From assembly GCF_002025705.1 (NCBI RefSeq), contig NZ_CP018846.1:1727501-1791500 (forward strand): DNA of 64,000 nucleotides. The letters are read 5' to 3'. The position numbers and the translations under genes were made by a program. Source of the DNA: Pseudomonas putida (GTDB lineage Bacteria > Pseudomonadota > Gammaproteobacteria > Pseudomonadales > Pseudomonadaceae). How positions within the stretch are numbered: the stretch's first letter is position 1; each line of letters begins with the position of its first letter. Below the pieces are notes generated by a model, which saw only the letters and a program-made list of their open reading frames with translations, was not told the origin of the DNA and did no database searches. Shown here in pieces: positions 1-8,531 of this stretch.

Positions 1-213
1 GTCTTCTTCCTCGAAATCCTCGTCATCAAACAGAACCTTATTAAGCTCCTGCCAGGTGCTCATTGTCGGACGCGACTCACCTCGTTCGTAACGGCCGGGC
101 ATGACGTGAGAGATGCCTGCTTTCTCAGCGAGCTCCTTGTGATTGAGCCCTGCCTCCTTGCGTGCGTTTTTCAGTGCGTGTCTAAAGTTCGAGCTTTTAG
201 GGTTGGGTAGCAT
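1..213 (-). CDS. XRE-family helix-turn-helix regulator, 3' end missing (partial)
   Basis: The reverse strand translates from an ATG at 213 through the window edge as 71 residues without a stop. The protein begins MLPNPKSSNFRHALKNARKE and contains a Cro/CI-type helix-turn-helix at about residues 10-60: the repeat of a basic first helix, then NHKELAEKAGISHVMPGRYERG with the typical ELA..AGIS and YERG signatures. An acidic run (DDEDFEEED) sits at the edge. The gene lies just inside a probable element boundary marked by a tRNA-Ser fragment at 832-859, so it is probably a regulator carried by that element. Function beyond DNA binding is not visible. It is too short to appear as a long open frame because it is truncated by the window. 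Confidence 0.8.
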   Translation of the reverse strand, partial: MLPNPKSSNFRHALKNARKEAGLNHKELAEKAGISHVMPGRYERGESRPTMSTWQELNKVLFDDEDFEEED

Positions 214-393
214 CTGTGTGCGCTCAGTCTATGGTGTTGAGCCGTCAGGTTACACGCGTCACGAAACTGATTCAAGTATCTCGGAAATCGATATGAACGC
301 TATTTTGTGTACATTTTTGTGTGGCTATAGAGGTGGCTGATGGCACGTTGCGCCTTCGAGAATTTCCCAATTTTCAAGGCCTCCACCAAAAAA

Positions 394-668
394 GGTAATT
401 TCGGTCAGGAGGGGTATCGAGTAGTGCTGTAGGCCTTGCGGCACATGGCTTTGAGCGATTACCTCGAAAGGTAATCAGGGGTAAGGGTAAAGGTAATTTT
501 TTCTTAAGTAGCTGATTTTAAAGGGTTTGATATTTTTGGCTTCCAACCCTGCCTTGAGGTAATCCAATTACCTTTCAATTACCAAAAAATTACCTTTTTC
601 AAAATCGCTGTAGCCCTTTATCTACGTGGCCTCTAGAGCTTTTTCAAGACCCGATTACCAAAATTACC
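394..668. repeat. Cluster of ten GGTAAT/ATTACC hexamers beside the element end
   Basis: The gene-free stretch 214-831 contains ten copies of GGTAAT or its complement ATTACC at 394, 458, 470, 492, 558, 567, 578, 589, 654 and 663. Most are extended by A or T to AGGTAATT. 456-477 is an inverted pair, and four copies at 558-594 are spaced 9, 11 and 11 bp. One hexamer on both strands is expected about 0.1 times by chance in 275 bp. The position next to the tRNA-Ser fragment suggests arm-type binding sites for an integrase or excisionase, or iterons of the element. No convincing gene is seen from 214 to 1030. Confidence 0.75.
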
Positions 669-831
669 ATTTTTCGATGGGTCAACCTGAAACGGCGTTT
701 CCCCTACTAGGGAGGTCCTGGCGAGGTGACGTACACATCCACTCTGGGAACACTCTGGGAACAAAACCACTCGCAAACGCGCTCTGCACCCCACGGAAAT
801 CAAGGCCTCCAGCCCGGCCGACTCCGTTTTG

Positions 832-859
832 TTGAGTTCGAATCTCTACGCTTCCGCCA
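832..859 (+). other. Attachment site: duplicated 3' end of a tRNA-Ser gene
   Basis: Positions 832-859 hold the 3' part of a tRNA. The T stem and loop read TTGAG-TTCGAAT-CTCTA, followed by the acceptor strand CGCTTCC, a G discriminator and CCA. CGCTTCC is the 3' acceptor strand of Pseudomonas tRNA-Ser, whose 5' strand is GGAAGCG. No GGAAGCG, D arm or anticodon arm is found in the 100 bp upstream, and the T stem has one mismatch, so this is not a working tRNA. Such fragments are left as attL or attR when an island integrates into the 3' end of a tRNA gene. The element would extend to the left of the window. Confidence 0.72.
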
Positions 860-864
860 TATTC

Positions 865-890
865 AAAGCCCTGATTATTCAGGGCTTTTT
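865..890 (+). terminator. Rho-independent terminator behind the tRNA-Ser fragment
   Basis: AAAGCCCTGA, a TTAT loop and TCAGGGCTTT form a perfect 10-bp stem ending in a T run. It lies 5 bp after the CCA of the tRNA-Ser fragment, which is where a native tRNA terminator would be. This supports the view that the sequence to the right is the original chromosomal flank of the tRNA locus. Confidence 0.85.
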
Positions 891-1030
891 GCGTTTTTGG
901 GGCTTAGAAAATCTGCCCATGGGAACACCTTTGGGAATGGTTGGTTTCGGCAGTAAGTACCTACCTGCCTTGCAGTCCGGATAGCCACAAGAGTTCTCCA
1001 GCTGGTTCGTTCGCCCCCAACCCCGCGCCC

Positions 1031-1969
1031 TCAAATCCCCCCAGCCTGGTGCATACAGGTGTTCAGGTCTTCAAGAAACGCCCGCAAAATCGGCGGCGGT
1101 GTCACGCCGCGCCGGGTGATCACGTCGAAGGGCGAGGTGAGGTCCAGGGTATTCGCACCCAGCCGGCGCATTTCGCCGGTCTTGACCCACTGCTCGGCAA
1201 AATGCACCGGCAGAAACCCGATATAAGCACCGGAAATGATCAGGATCGCGGCCGCCTCGATGTTCTCCACGGTCGCGGCGGCCTTGGTGATGCCCAGTTG
1301 CTCCAGGTCGTATTGCTGCATGTAGCCGCGCACCACGATATGGCACTGGCGGACCTCTTCAAGCAGCCGGCCGTTCGCCGCCTTGCTGGCGTACAACGGA
1401 TGGCGTCGGCCGCAGTAGAGCCCCAGGGCTTCGTCGTACAGCGGCAAGTACGAAAGCCCCGGCACGCGCAGCGGAAAATGACCGATGGCCAGGTGCAGCC
1501 GGCTGTCCAGTACACGCTCTTCCAGCTCCGCCGGGGCGCCGATGTAGATGTGCAGGTGGGCATCGTGCCCGCGTGAAACAAAGCGCTGGGTGGTGCGCGG
1601 CAGAGGCGAGGCATTGTCGGTCAGGGTGGAGTCGATGATGCCCAGGTTGAGCTTGCCGCTGATGTGCTGCTTGAGCACGTCGGCATCCAGGCAAAAACTT
1701 TCCACGGCGCTGAGCAGGCGCAAGGTCGCTTCGTGGATGGCCACACCCTGTTCGGTCAGGCGAAAGCCACTGCGCCCGCGCTGGCACAGCTTGACCCCAA
1801 GGCGGGTTTCCAGGTGGGTCATCTGTTCGCTGATGGTCGACTGGCCGGCGTTGAGGGCGGCCTGCGCGGCGGAAAAGCCACCGCACCTGACGATGGTGGT
1901 GAATACCCTGAGGAGCTTCAGATCGACGTCGTGGAGCTGGATCACTGGGGCCTCCTGGCGGTGCGTCAC
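1031..1969 (-). CDS. LysR-family transcriptional regulator
   Basis: This is a 312-aa LysR-type regulator with the normal family length. The N-terminal winged helix covers about residues 13-72 (DLKLLRVFTTIVRCGGFSAAQAALNAGQSTISEQMTHLE), and the periplasmic-binding-like effector domain covers about 100-305. It is encoded divergently from the ureohydrolase-aldehyde dehydrogenase cluster starting at 2245, and 275 bp separate the two starts. That is the classic arrangement for a LysR regulator and its target operon, so it probably responds to the substrate of that pathway. No specific effector can be deduced from the sequence. Confidence 0.85.
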   Translation of the reverse strand: MTHRQEAPVIQLHDVDLKLLRVFTTIVRCGGFSAAQAALNAGQSTISEQMTHLETRLGVKLCQRGRSGFRLTEQGVAIHEATLRLLSAVESFCLDADVLKQHISGKLNLGIIDSTLTDNASPLPRTTQRFVSRGHDAHLHIYIGAPAELEERVLDSRLHLAIGHFPLRVPGLSYLPLYDEALGLYCGRRHPLYASKAANGRLLEEVRQCHIVVRGYMQQYDLEQLGITKAAATVENIEAAAILIISGAYIGFLPVHFAEQWVKTGEMRRLGANTLDLTSPFDVITRRGVTPPPILRAFLEDLNTCMHQAGGI

Positions 1970-2244
1970 ATCGCGCTGGCTGATATGAGCGTCCGGCCAT
2001 TGTTTTTTTTCAAGCTAACCACGGCCCTGTGATCACTGCAATGCCTGGCACCTGGAAATGCCTGCCGGTGCACGCCTGGCATTTTGCTGGGCTGCTGGCA
2101 GGGGGGCGGATACTTCGGGCTGACCGATGTATGCATCTGCACTTGCGCATTTTTCCCGCGTTGGCCTGCCGCCATAGTGGCTGCAACGGCGGTCGAGCAG
2201 TCGCCCCGTCTCCTGACCAGAACAATAAGTGGAGAAACCCGAAC

Positions 2245-3216
2245 ATGGCAAAGCACGGTTATGAATCCGGCCGCCTGAACCTGCCCTTCGTAGGGCATTG
2301 CACCTTCGCCAAGTCACCTATCTGCACCGACTGGAATGCCATCGACGCCGATGTGGCGATCCTCGGCGCGCCCAACGACATGGGGACCCAATGGCGGTCT
2401 GGCGCACGTTTCGGACCGCGCGGTATCCGCGAGGCATCGACCCTGTTCTCGTTCGGCCATGCGGGCGCTTACGACTTCGAAGATGATGCCACCTACCTGA
2501 CCGACGACCAGTTGCGCATGGTCGATGTCGGCGATGCCGATATCGTGCACACCGACATGGCCACCAGCAATGCCAACATCGAGTCGGCGGTGCGCCAAAT
2601 CCTCGCGGCGGGTGCCATGCCGATCGTGCTGGGCGGCGACCATTCGATCCACGCGCCGGTCATCAAGGCATTCGAGGGGCGAGGGCCGATCCACATCGTG
2701 CACTTCGATGCCCACCTGGATTTCGTCGACGAGCGCCATGGCGTGCGCTACGGCCACGGCAGCCCCCTGCGCCGCGCCTCGGAGCTGGACCACATCGTCG
2801 GCATGACCCAGATGGGCATCCGCAACGTGTCGTCCTCCAACCGCGACGACTACGATGCCGCCCGCGAAGCCGGTTCGCAGATTCTCTCGGTACGCGACGT
2901 GCGTCGCCTGGGCTGCGAGGGCGTGCTGGCGAAGATCCCCGAAGGCCGTGACTACTACATCACCATCGACATCGACGGCTTCGACCCGTCCATCGCACCG
3001 GGCACCGGTACCCCGAGCCATGGCGGGTTCTTCTACTACGAAGTGCTGGAGATCATCCAGGCGCTGGCCCGGCGCAGCCAGGGGCGGATCGTCGGCATGG
3101 ACCTGGTGGAAGTGGCCCCGGCTTACGACCCGGCAGGCGTGACCTCGATCCTCGCCGCGCAATTGCTGATGAACAGCATCGGCTTCATCTTCCACGCGCG
3201 TGCCAACGCTCGCTGA
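2245..3216 (+). CDS. Ureohydrolase (agmatinase / guanidino-acid hydrolase family)
   Basis: The 323-aa protein belongs to the arginase/agmatinase family, which hydrolyses a guanidino group to urea and an amine at a binuclear Mn centre. All six metal ligands are visible: His133 in GGDHS, Asp155, His157 and Asp159 in DAHLD, and Asp242 and Asp244 in DIDGFDPSIAPGTGTP. The start at 2245 has a GGAG 10 bp upstream and gives the usual family length. A longer in-frame ATG at 2029 would add 72 non-homologous residues. It leads an operon with an aldehyde dehydrogenase and a GMC oxidoreductase, which suggests that a guanidino-acid made by those enzymes, rather than agmatine itself, is the substrate. The exact substrate is not determined. 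Confidence 0.88.
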   Translation: MAKHGYESGRLNLPFVGHCTFAKSPICTDWNAIDADVAILGAPNDMGTQWRSGARFGPRGIREASTLFSFGHAGAYDFEDDATYLTDDQLRMVDVGDADIVHTDMATSNANIESAVRQILAAGAMPIVLGGDHSIHAPVIKAFEGRGPIHIVHFDAHLDFVDERHGVRYGHGSPLRRASELDHIVGMTQMGIRNVSSSNRDDYDAAREAGSQILSVRDVRRLGCEGVLAKIPEGRDYYITIDIDGFDPSIAPGTGTPSHGGFFYYEVLEIIQALARRSQGRIVGMDLVEVAPAYDPAGVTSILAAQLLMNSIGFIFHARANAR

Positions 3217-3231
3217 ACCGGAGACTGTACC

Positions 3232-4740
3232 GTGGACAACAAGGTAAAAGCCTACCTGCAGGCCTTCGGTGTTTCCGAGGCCACCCAGCGTTTTCTCTCC
3301 AAGCCCCAGCGCATGTTCATTGGCGGTGCCTGGCTTGAGGCCAGTGACGGTGCCAGCGCCGAGGTCATCGAACCGTCCACCGAGGGCGTGCTGACGCGCA
3401 TCCCGATGGGCACCCAGGACGACCTGGACCGTGCGGTGCGCGCTGCCCGTGCGCAATTCGATGGCGGCCCGTGGAGCCAGCTCAAGCCCCTGGAGCGCGA
3501 GCGCCTGATTCATCGCCTGGCTGACCTGGTCGAGGCCAATGGCGACGAGCTGGCGCAGATCGAGTCGATCGACATGGGCAAGTCGGTCGCCCAGGCCCGG
3601 GCCGTGGATATCCAGGGCACCGTCGATACGCTACGTTATTTCGCCGGCTGGGCCAGCAAGATTCATGGGCGCACCGTCGAGCCTTCATTGCCGGGCAACT
3701 ACCTGGCTTATACCCGCAAAGAAGCGGTCGGCGTGGTCGGTGCCATCGTGCCCTGGAACTTCCCGCTGCAAACCATGGCCTGGAAGCTCGGCGCGGCGCT
3801 GGCGACCGGCTGCACGGTCGTGGTCAAACCAGCGGAGTTGACGTCTCTGTCGGCGCTGCGCTTTGCCGAGCTGGTGCAGGCGGCGGGCATCCCGGATGGC
3901 GTGCTGAACATCGTCACCGGGCGAGGCAGCGTGGTTGGCACGGCGATGTCCAGCCACCCGGGCATCGACAAGCTGAGCTTTACCGGCTCTACCCCGGTGG
4001 GTTGCTCGGTGGGCAAGGCGGCGATGGACCAGATGAAGCGCCTGACCCTGGAACTTGGCGGCAAGTCGCCGGTGATCGTGTTTGCCGATGCCGACATCGA
4101 CGCGGCGGCCGAGGCAGTCGCCAACGGCGTGTTCTTCAACTCGGGGCAGGTATGTGATGCCGGTACCCGCGCCTATGTCGAGCGCAGCGTCTACCCGGCC
4201 TTCCTCGAGGCGCTGGCCCGGTACACCGCCACGCTGAAGATCGCCCCAGGCCTGGACCCTGACTGCTTCATCAGCCCGATGGTGTCGCGCCAGCAACAGC
4301 AGCGGGTGCTGGAATACATTGCCCTGGGCAAGGACGAAGGCGCGCAGGTGTACTACGGTGGCGAGCCGGTGCAAGGCCCGGGCTTCTTCGTGCAGCCAAC
4401 CATCTTCGCCCACTGCAACAACGACATGCGCATCGTCCGCGAGGAGATCTTCGGCCCGGTGCTGGTGACCATGCCCTTCGACTCTCAAGAGCAGGCCCTG
4501 TCGCTGGCCAACGATTCGGAATACGGTCTGGCGGCGGCGATCTACTCCAACGACCTGGGCAAGGTCCATGGGCTGATCCCGCGCCTGCGCGCCGGCACCG
4601 TCTACGTCAATGCCCACAGCACACTGGACCCGTCCATGCCGTTTGGTGGCTACAAACAGTCGGGCTATGGCAAGGACATGGGTGCTGAACAACTGGAGTT
4701 TCTGCTGGAGACCAAGGCGGTCTGGATCACCTTGCCCTGA
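3232..4740 (+). CDS. NAD(P)+-dependent aldehyde dehydrogenase
   Basis: This 502-aa protein is a standard class 1/2-type aldehyde dehydrogenase that oxidises an aldehyde to a carboxylate. The general base Glu274 lies in ELGGKSP and the catalytic Cys308 in NSGQVC; the Rossmann region includes VPWNFPLQ and FTGSTPVG. The GTG start at 3232 is supported by CCGGAG 8 bp upstream and lies 15 bp after the ureohydrolase stop, so the two genes are translationally close. In context it would convert an amino- or guanidino-aldehyde formed by the GMC oxidoreductase into the acid handled by the ureohydrolase. Substrate range within this family cannot be read from sequence alone. Confidence 0.9.
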   Translation: MDNKVKAYLQAFGVSEATQRFLSKPQRMFIGGAWLEASDGASAEVIEPSTEGVLTRIPMGTQDDLDRAVRAARAQFDGGPWSQLKPLERERLIHRLADLVEANGDELAQIESIDMGKSVAQARAVDIQGTVDTLRYFAGWASKIHGRTVEPSLPGNYLAYTRKEAVGVVGAIVPWNFPLQTMAWKLGAALATGCTVVVKPAELTSLSALRFAELVQAAGIPDGVLNIVTGRGSVVGTAMSSHPGIDKLSFTGSTPVGCSVGKAAMDQMKRLTLELGGKSPVIVFADADIDAAAEAVANGVFFNSGQVCDAGTRAYVERSVYPAFLEALARYTATLKIAPGLDPDCFISPMVSRQQQQRVLEYIALGKDEGAQVYYGGEPVQGPGFFVQPTIFAHCNNDMRIVREEIFGPVLVTMPFDSQEQALSLANDSEYGLAAAIYSNDLGKVHGLIPRLRAGTVYVNAHSTLDPSMPFGGYKQSGYGKDMGAEQLEFLLETKAVWITLP

Positions 4741-4836
4741 GGTACAGGGCTGGCCTGCGTCGCCTGGTTTGGCGAGCGACGCGGGCCACATGAACGCATC
4801 GAATTTCAAGAACAAGAACCCGTCGAGGTGATGCCA

Positions 4837-5016
4837 ATGAACAGCCAAGTGGATACCGAGCGTGCACAAGACCTGGAAAGGCGCCTGCGTGCCTATGAAG
4901 AACTGGAGGGCAGGGCGCACTGGCCCGGCGCGTTGAGCGCGGCGGATGTTGTCGCCCTTGCCGTGCTGACCCTGGTCATGGTGGCAGGGGCGTATTGCCT
5001 GGGGGGCCAGCCATGA
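4837..5016 (+). CDS. Small single-span membrane protein paired with the permease
   Basis: The frame encodes about 59 residues: a charged N-terminal helix (ERRLRAYEELEG) and one transmembrane segment at about 36-56 (DVVALAVLTLVMVAGAYCL). The ATG at 4837 has GAGG 8 bp upstream; ATG 4831 is possible. The stop overlaps the start of the NCS1 permease in an ATGA, so the two are translationally coupled. I do not recognise a family. Its size and coupling suggest a small accessory subunit of the permease, which is an inference. Confidence 0.6.
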   Translation: MNSQVDTERAQDLERRLRAYEELEGRAHWPGALSAADVVALAVLTLVMVAGAYCLGGQP

Positions 5017-6482
5017 GCCGGTCCAGAGAGCAGGAGTTTCGTCTGGCCGCCGAGCGCGGCGATACGCCCTTGTTGCCGGGCGAGCGGGTCTGGGGTTTCT
5101 GGGGTTATGCCTACGCCAACTCGGCGTTGGCGGTGGCTACCTGGGTATTCCTGATCGGTGGGGCCACCGCGCTGTTCGTCGGGCCGTTGCAAGGGATTGC
5201 GGCGATTATCATCGGCAATATCATCGGCGTGGTACTCGCGGCATCGTCCACTTGCCTGCCGTGCGGCAAGTACGGTGTCGAGCAGTTCACCTTCCTGCGC
5301 AGCATGTTCGGCCTCAATGGCAGCCGGCTGGTCTACATCCTTTCGGTGGTGATCCTGACCATGGGTTGGCTGGCGGTGCTGGGGCTGATGTGCGGGCGGG
5401 CGCTGGACAACCTGGAAACCCTGGTACAGCACAGCCAGCCCGACAGCAACGACTGGCTGGTGACTGCAGGGGCTTTGCTGGCCATCGTGCTGGCGGCGCT
5501 GGTGGCCATGCGCGGGCCGGACATGATCCGCCGCCTGAGCGCGGTGATCGCGCCCAGCCTGATCCTGATCATGCTGGCGCTGATGTACTTCATCTCCCGC
5601 CGTTACAGCTTCGGCGAACTGCTGGCCATGCCGCCCTTGCAGCCTCCGTTCGAAAACCCTCACGTCAACTTCATGGTTGCGGTAGAAATCAACATCGCCG
5701 CGGGCTTTTCCTGGTGGCCCTACATTGGCAACCTGTCGCGCCTGTGCAGTAATCAGCGTACGGCGTTCTGGCCCAATCTGGTGGGCATCTTCGGCGCCGC
5801 TTCGCTGGGTGAGTCGGTCAGCCTGTTCGCTGCCACCACACTGGGCAGTAGCGACCCCACCGCCTGGATGCGGCTGGCCGGTGGCATGGCGTTTGGCGTC
5901 ATCGCCCTGAGTTTCCTGGCGCTGGCCAACCTGACGGGCATGGTCAACATCCTCTACACGGCGGTCATCGGCCTGCGTCAGTTGGCCGGGGAGCGGTTGC
6001 GCAATGTGGGCTGGGGAATACTGATCGGACTGTTCTGCATCATCCCGGTGGTGATCGTGGTGTTCCTCCCGGGTATCTACGACGGCTTCTTCATCTTCCT
6101 GGTGTGGACGTCGGCACTGAACAGTGCACTGGCCGGTATCGGCATCGCCGACTACTTCTTCCTGCGCAAGCAACGCCTGAACCTGCGCCATCTGTATGCC
6201 GAGCAAAGCGGCTCGCCGTTGCGCTTCTGCAAAGGCTTCAACCCCATCGCGTTGCTGGCGCTGGTGGCTGGGTTTGCCATCTACGTGCTGGTGTTCAACC
6301 CGCAGACCCTGGCCCATACCGACTTCTTCACCTTCGCCACCGCCTCGCTGCCGTCCTGCCTGCTGGCCGGGCTGGTGCATTACGGCCTGACCCGGCTGCT
6401 GGCCACACGCCTGGGCTGGGGCGGCTACCCAAAGGGCAATGAACGCAACATCGAGGCCGCAGGCCTTCGCGTACAGGACTAG
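5013..6482 (+). CDS. NCS1-family (cytosine/purine/allantoin-type) permease
   Basis: The 489-aa inner-membrane protein has about twelve hydrophobic segments and NCS1 features: an N-terminal [28 protein letters not shown], then a [13 protein letters not shown] segment in the middle. NCS1 carriers import nucleobases, allantoin, hydantoins, thiamine precursors and similar small nitrogen compounds with H+ or Na+. The ATG at 5013 overlaps the stop of the small membrane protein; an in-frame upstream start at 4995 is less likely. In this operon it is the obvious importer for the guanidino- or amino-alcohol whose oxidation and hydrolysis the neighbouring enzymes carry out. Confidence 0.82.
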   Translation: MSRSREQEFRLAAERGDTPLLPGERVWGFWGYAYANSALAVATWVFLIGGATALFVGPLQGIAAIIIGNIIGVVLAASSTCLPCGKYGVEQFTFLRSMFGLNGSRLVYILSVVILTMGWLAVLGLMCGRALDNLETLVQHSQPDSNDWLVTAGALLAIVLAALVAMRGPDMIRRLSAVIAPSLILIMLALMYFISRRYSFGELLAMPPLQPPFENPHVNFMVAVEINIAAGFSWWPYIGNLSRLCSNQRTAFWPNLVGIFGAASLGESVSLFAATTLGSSDPTAWMRLAGGMAFGVIALSFLALANLTGMVNILYTAVIGLRQLAGERLRNVGWGILIGLFCIIPVVIVVFLPGIYDGFFIFLVWTSALNSALAGIGIADYFFLRKQRLNLRHLYAEQSGSPLRFCKGFNPIALLALVAGFAIYVLVFNPQTLAHTDFFTFATASLPSCLLAGLVHYGLTRLLATRLGWGGYPKGNERNIEAAGLRVQD

Positions 6483-6486
6483 AACA

Positions 6487-8172
6487 ATGAAAAAACGATA
6501 CGACTACATCATCATTGGCGCGGGCTCTGCTGGCTGCGTGCTGGCCAACCGCCTGACCGAAGATGCCGGCATCTCGGTGCTGGTGCTGGAGTTCGGCGGC
6601 AGTGACCGCAGCGTGCTCATCCAGATGCCCAGTGCGTTCTCCTTGCCGATGAATACCAAGAAGTACAACTGGCGCTACGAAACCGCCGCCGAAGCCCACC
6701 TGGACGGCCGGCGCCTGCACTGCCCGAGGGGTAAAGTGCTGGGTGGTTCGTCCTCGATCAACGGGCTGGTGTATATCCGTGGCCATGCCTGCGACTTCGA
6801 TGAGTGGGAAAGCCTGGGCGCGAAGAACTGGAGCTATCGCAACTGCCTGCCGTACTTCAAGCGCGCCGAGAACTTCAAGTTTGGTGGCGATGACTACCGC
6901 GGTGGCGCAGGGCCGCTGGCCACCAACAACGGCAACAACATGCAGAACCCGCTGTACGGTGCCTGGGTAGAAGCCGGCGCCGAGGCGGGCTACATCAAGA
7001 CCGCTGACTGCAATGGCTACATGCAGGAAGGATTCGGCGCCATGCACATGACTGTGAAGGACGGGGTGCGCTGGTCCACCGCCAATGCCTACCTGCGCCC
7101 GGCCATGAAGCGGCCGAACCTGACCGTGGTGACCCACGCCATGACCCGGCGCATCCTGCTCGACGGCAAGCGCGCAGTGGGCGTGGAATACGACGAGGGC
7201 GGCCAGACCCACACGGTCCATTGCAACCGCGAGGTGCTGGTGTCGTCCGGCCCGATCGGTTCGCCGCACCTGTTGCAGCGCTCGGGTATCGGCCCCGAGG
7301 CGGTGCTGAAAAAGGCTGGCATCAAGGTGCTGCACGACCTGCCGGGTGTGGGCGAGAACCTGCAGGACCACTCGGAAATCTACATCCAGTACGCCTGCAA
7401 GGAACCTGTGACCCTCAACGGCAAGATGAGCCTGCTGGGCAAGGCCATGATCGGTCTGCGCTGGCTGCTGTTCAAGGATGGCCTGGGCGCCAGCAACCAC
7501 TTCGAGGCGGGAGGTTTCATCCGTTCGTCCAAGGGGCTGCGCTGGCCGGACATCCAGTTCCACTTTTTGCCGGCGGCCATGCGCTACGACGGTGACAAGC
7601 CGTTCAAGGGCCATGGTTTCATGGTGCTGACCGGGCCGAACAAGCCCAAGAGCCGCGGGTATGTGCGGGCCCTGTCGGCCGACCCTTATGAGCACCCGGA
7701 AATCCGCTTCAACTACCTGCAAAGCGAGGAGGACCGCGAGGGCTTCCGCCGCTGTGTGCGCCTGACCCGCGAGATCATCGCCCAACCGGCCATGGACCGC
7801 TTCCGTGGCGTGGAACTGGCGCCTGGGCCGCAGGTACAGACCGATGAGCAGATCGATGCCTTCGTGCGTGCCAACATGGAAAGCACCATGCACCCGTGCG
7901 GGTCTTGCCGCATGGGTGAGGACGACATGGCAGTGGTCGACTCCACGCTGCGAGTGCGCGGCCTGCAGGGGCTGCGGGTGATCGATTCGTCGGTGTTCCC
8001 GAGCGAGCCAAATGGCAACCTCAATGCGCCGACCATCATGCTGGCCGAACGTGCTGCCGACCTGGTGCGCGGGCGTGAGCCGCTGGCGCCGGTCAATGTG
8101 CCGGTCGGATTGGTGGATGGGTGGGAAGACGCACAGCGAAGCCGCGCGCCACGGCGTGAGGTTGGGGCGTGA
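6487..8172 (+). CDS. GMC-family FAD alcohol dehydrogenase (choline dehydrogenase-like)
   Basis: The 561-aa flavoprotein has the FAD-binding motif [15 protein letters not shown] at about residue 8, the GMC signature around [17 protein letters not shown], and the C-terminal block with the catalytic His ([10 protein letters not shown]) and NLNAPT. The family, which includes BetA and AlkJ, oxidises primary alcohols to aldehydes and passes electrons to the respiratory chain. The ATG at 6487 places the Rossmann motif at the normal distance from the start. A longer frame from 6439 overlaps the permease. It closes the ureohydrolase operon and would supply the aldehyde for the dehydrogenase at 3232-4740. 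The alcohol itself is unknown; choline is possible but does not explain the ureohydrolase. Confidence 0.87.
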   Translation: MKKRYDYIIIGAGSAGCVLANRLTEDAGISVLVLEFGGSDRSVLIQMPSAFSLPMNTKKYNWRYETAAEAHLDGRRLHCPRGKVLGGSSSINGLVYIRGHACDFDEWESLGAKNWSYRNCLPYFKRAENFKFGGDDYRGGAGPLATNNGNNMQNPLYGAWVEAGAEAGYIKTADCNGYMQEGFGAMHMTVKDGVRWSTANAYLRPAMKRPNLTVVTHAMTRRILLDGKRAVGVEYDEGGQTHTVHCNREVLVSSGPIGSPHLLQRSGIGPEAVLKKAGIKVLHDLPGVGENLQDHSEIYIQYACKEPVTLNGKMSLLGKAMIGLRWLLFKDGLGASNHFEAGGFIRSSKGLRWPDIQFHFLPAAMRYDGDKPFKGHGFMVLTGPNKPKSRGYVRALSADPYEHPEIRFNYLQSEEDREGFRRCVRLTREIIAQPAMDRFRGVELAPGPQVQTDEQIDAFVRANMESTMHPCGSCRMGEDDMAVVDSTLRVRGLQGLRVIDSSVFPSEPNGNLNAPTIMLAERAADLVRGREPLAPVNVPVGLVDGWEDAQRSRAPRREVGA

Positions 8173-8245
8173 TCAGGCGTGGGTGAGACTACGCGGTCCC
8201 ACAGAAATAGCGCTGGCCCAAGAGGCGTGCTGAAGCCGCCCCGGT

Positions 8246-8364
8246 TGGACCGATAGCGCTCCAATGTAGTGATATCGATACAGCGCAGGGCAGGGCAGGG
8301 TATACGACGCTTCGGCGTCGTATACCGCATCATTATCCCCACCCCCTGGAGTGGCTTCATTACA
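8246..8364 (+). promoter_or_regulatory. Three GcsR-like operator boxes upstream of the permease gene
   Basis: Three 18-bp boxes of the form TG-N5-N4-C-N6 are seen: TGGACCG-ATAG-CGCTCCA at 8246-8263, TGTAGTG-ATAT-CGATACA at 8265-8282, and TGGAGTG-GCTT-CATTACA at 8347-8364. They match 9 to 10 of the 14 fixed positions of the operator I recall for the P. aeruginosa activator GcsR (TGTAACG-N4-CGTTCCG), the third in reverse orientation. Starts are 19 and 82 bp apart, and the last lies about 70 bp upstream of the -24 element at 8418. A set with the same geometry precedes gcvH. Confidence 0.75.
8299..8326 (+). terminator. Perfect 12-bp UUCG hairpin (possible terminator of the GMC operon)
   Basis: GGTATACGACGC, a TTCG loop and GCGTCGTATACC form a perfect hairpin with a very stable tetraloop 126 bp after the GMC gene. 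There is no T run behind it, so intrinsic termination is uncertain. It may end or stabilise the upstream operon transcript. It sits between the second and third operator boxes of the next gene. Confidence 0.55.
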
Positions 8365-8416
8365 GCAATTAAAGTTGATACCCGCGTAGAGCCGTGTATT
8401 TAAAGGCCTATAGCCT

Positions 8417-8433
8417 TTGGCACAGACCTTGCT
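8417..8433 (+). promoter_or_regulatory. Sigma-54 promoter of the glycine/serine permease gene
   Basis: TTGGCAC, five bases and TTGCT give a near-perfect -24/-12 sigma-54 promoter (GG at 8419-8420, GC at 8431-8432). It lies about 100 bp before the permease start at 8532 and downstream of three activator boxes, as expected for enhancer-dependent transcription. Confidence 0.9.
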
Positions 8434-8531
8434 CTTTCCCTTGCAGCCGGCCCGCTGTTCAACGGCATATCCGGTCAGAAAGTTGAACTTGTGACGTTAT
8501 AAAAACAATTAAACTAGCAAGGTAAATAACA

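Noticed and set aside
740..859. A full tRNA-Ser gene ending at 859
   Set aside because: The T arm and acceptor 3' strand are there, but no matching 5' acceptor strand, D arm or anticodon arm is found upstream, so it is only the duplicated 3' end.
941..1576. 211-aa open frame on the plus strand
   Set aside because: It lies antisense to the LysR gene, has shadow-type composition (many Arg, His, Gln) and no start signals.
2314..3513. 399-aa antisense frame across the ureohydrolase gene
   Set aside because: GC-rich third-position shadow of the real gene; His/Val/Gly-rich without any domain pattern.
4893..6380. 495-aa antisense frame rich in Gln, His and Arg
   Set aside because: Shadow of the NCS1 permease gene; low-complexity composition.
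8173..8531. Glycine riboswitch upstream of the permease or gcvH
   Set aside because: The leaders contain activator boxes and sigma-54 promoters; no tandem aptamer-like conserved core was recognised between the promoters and the start codons.
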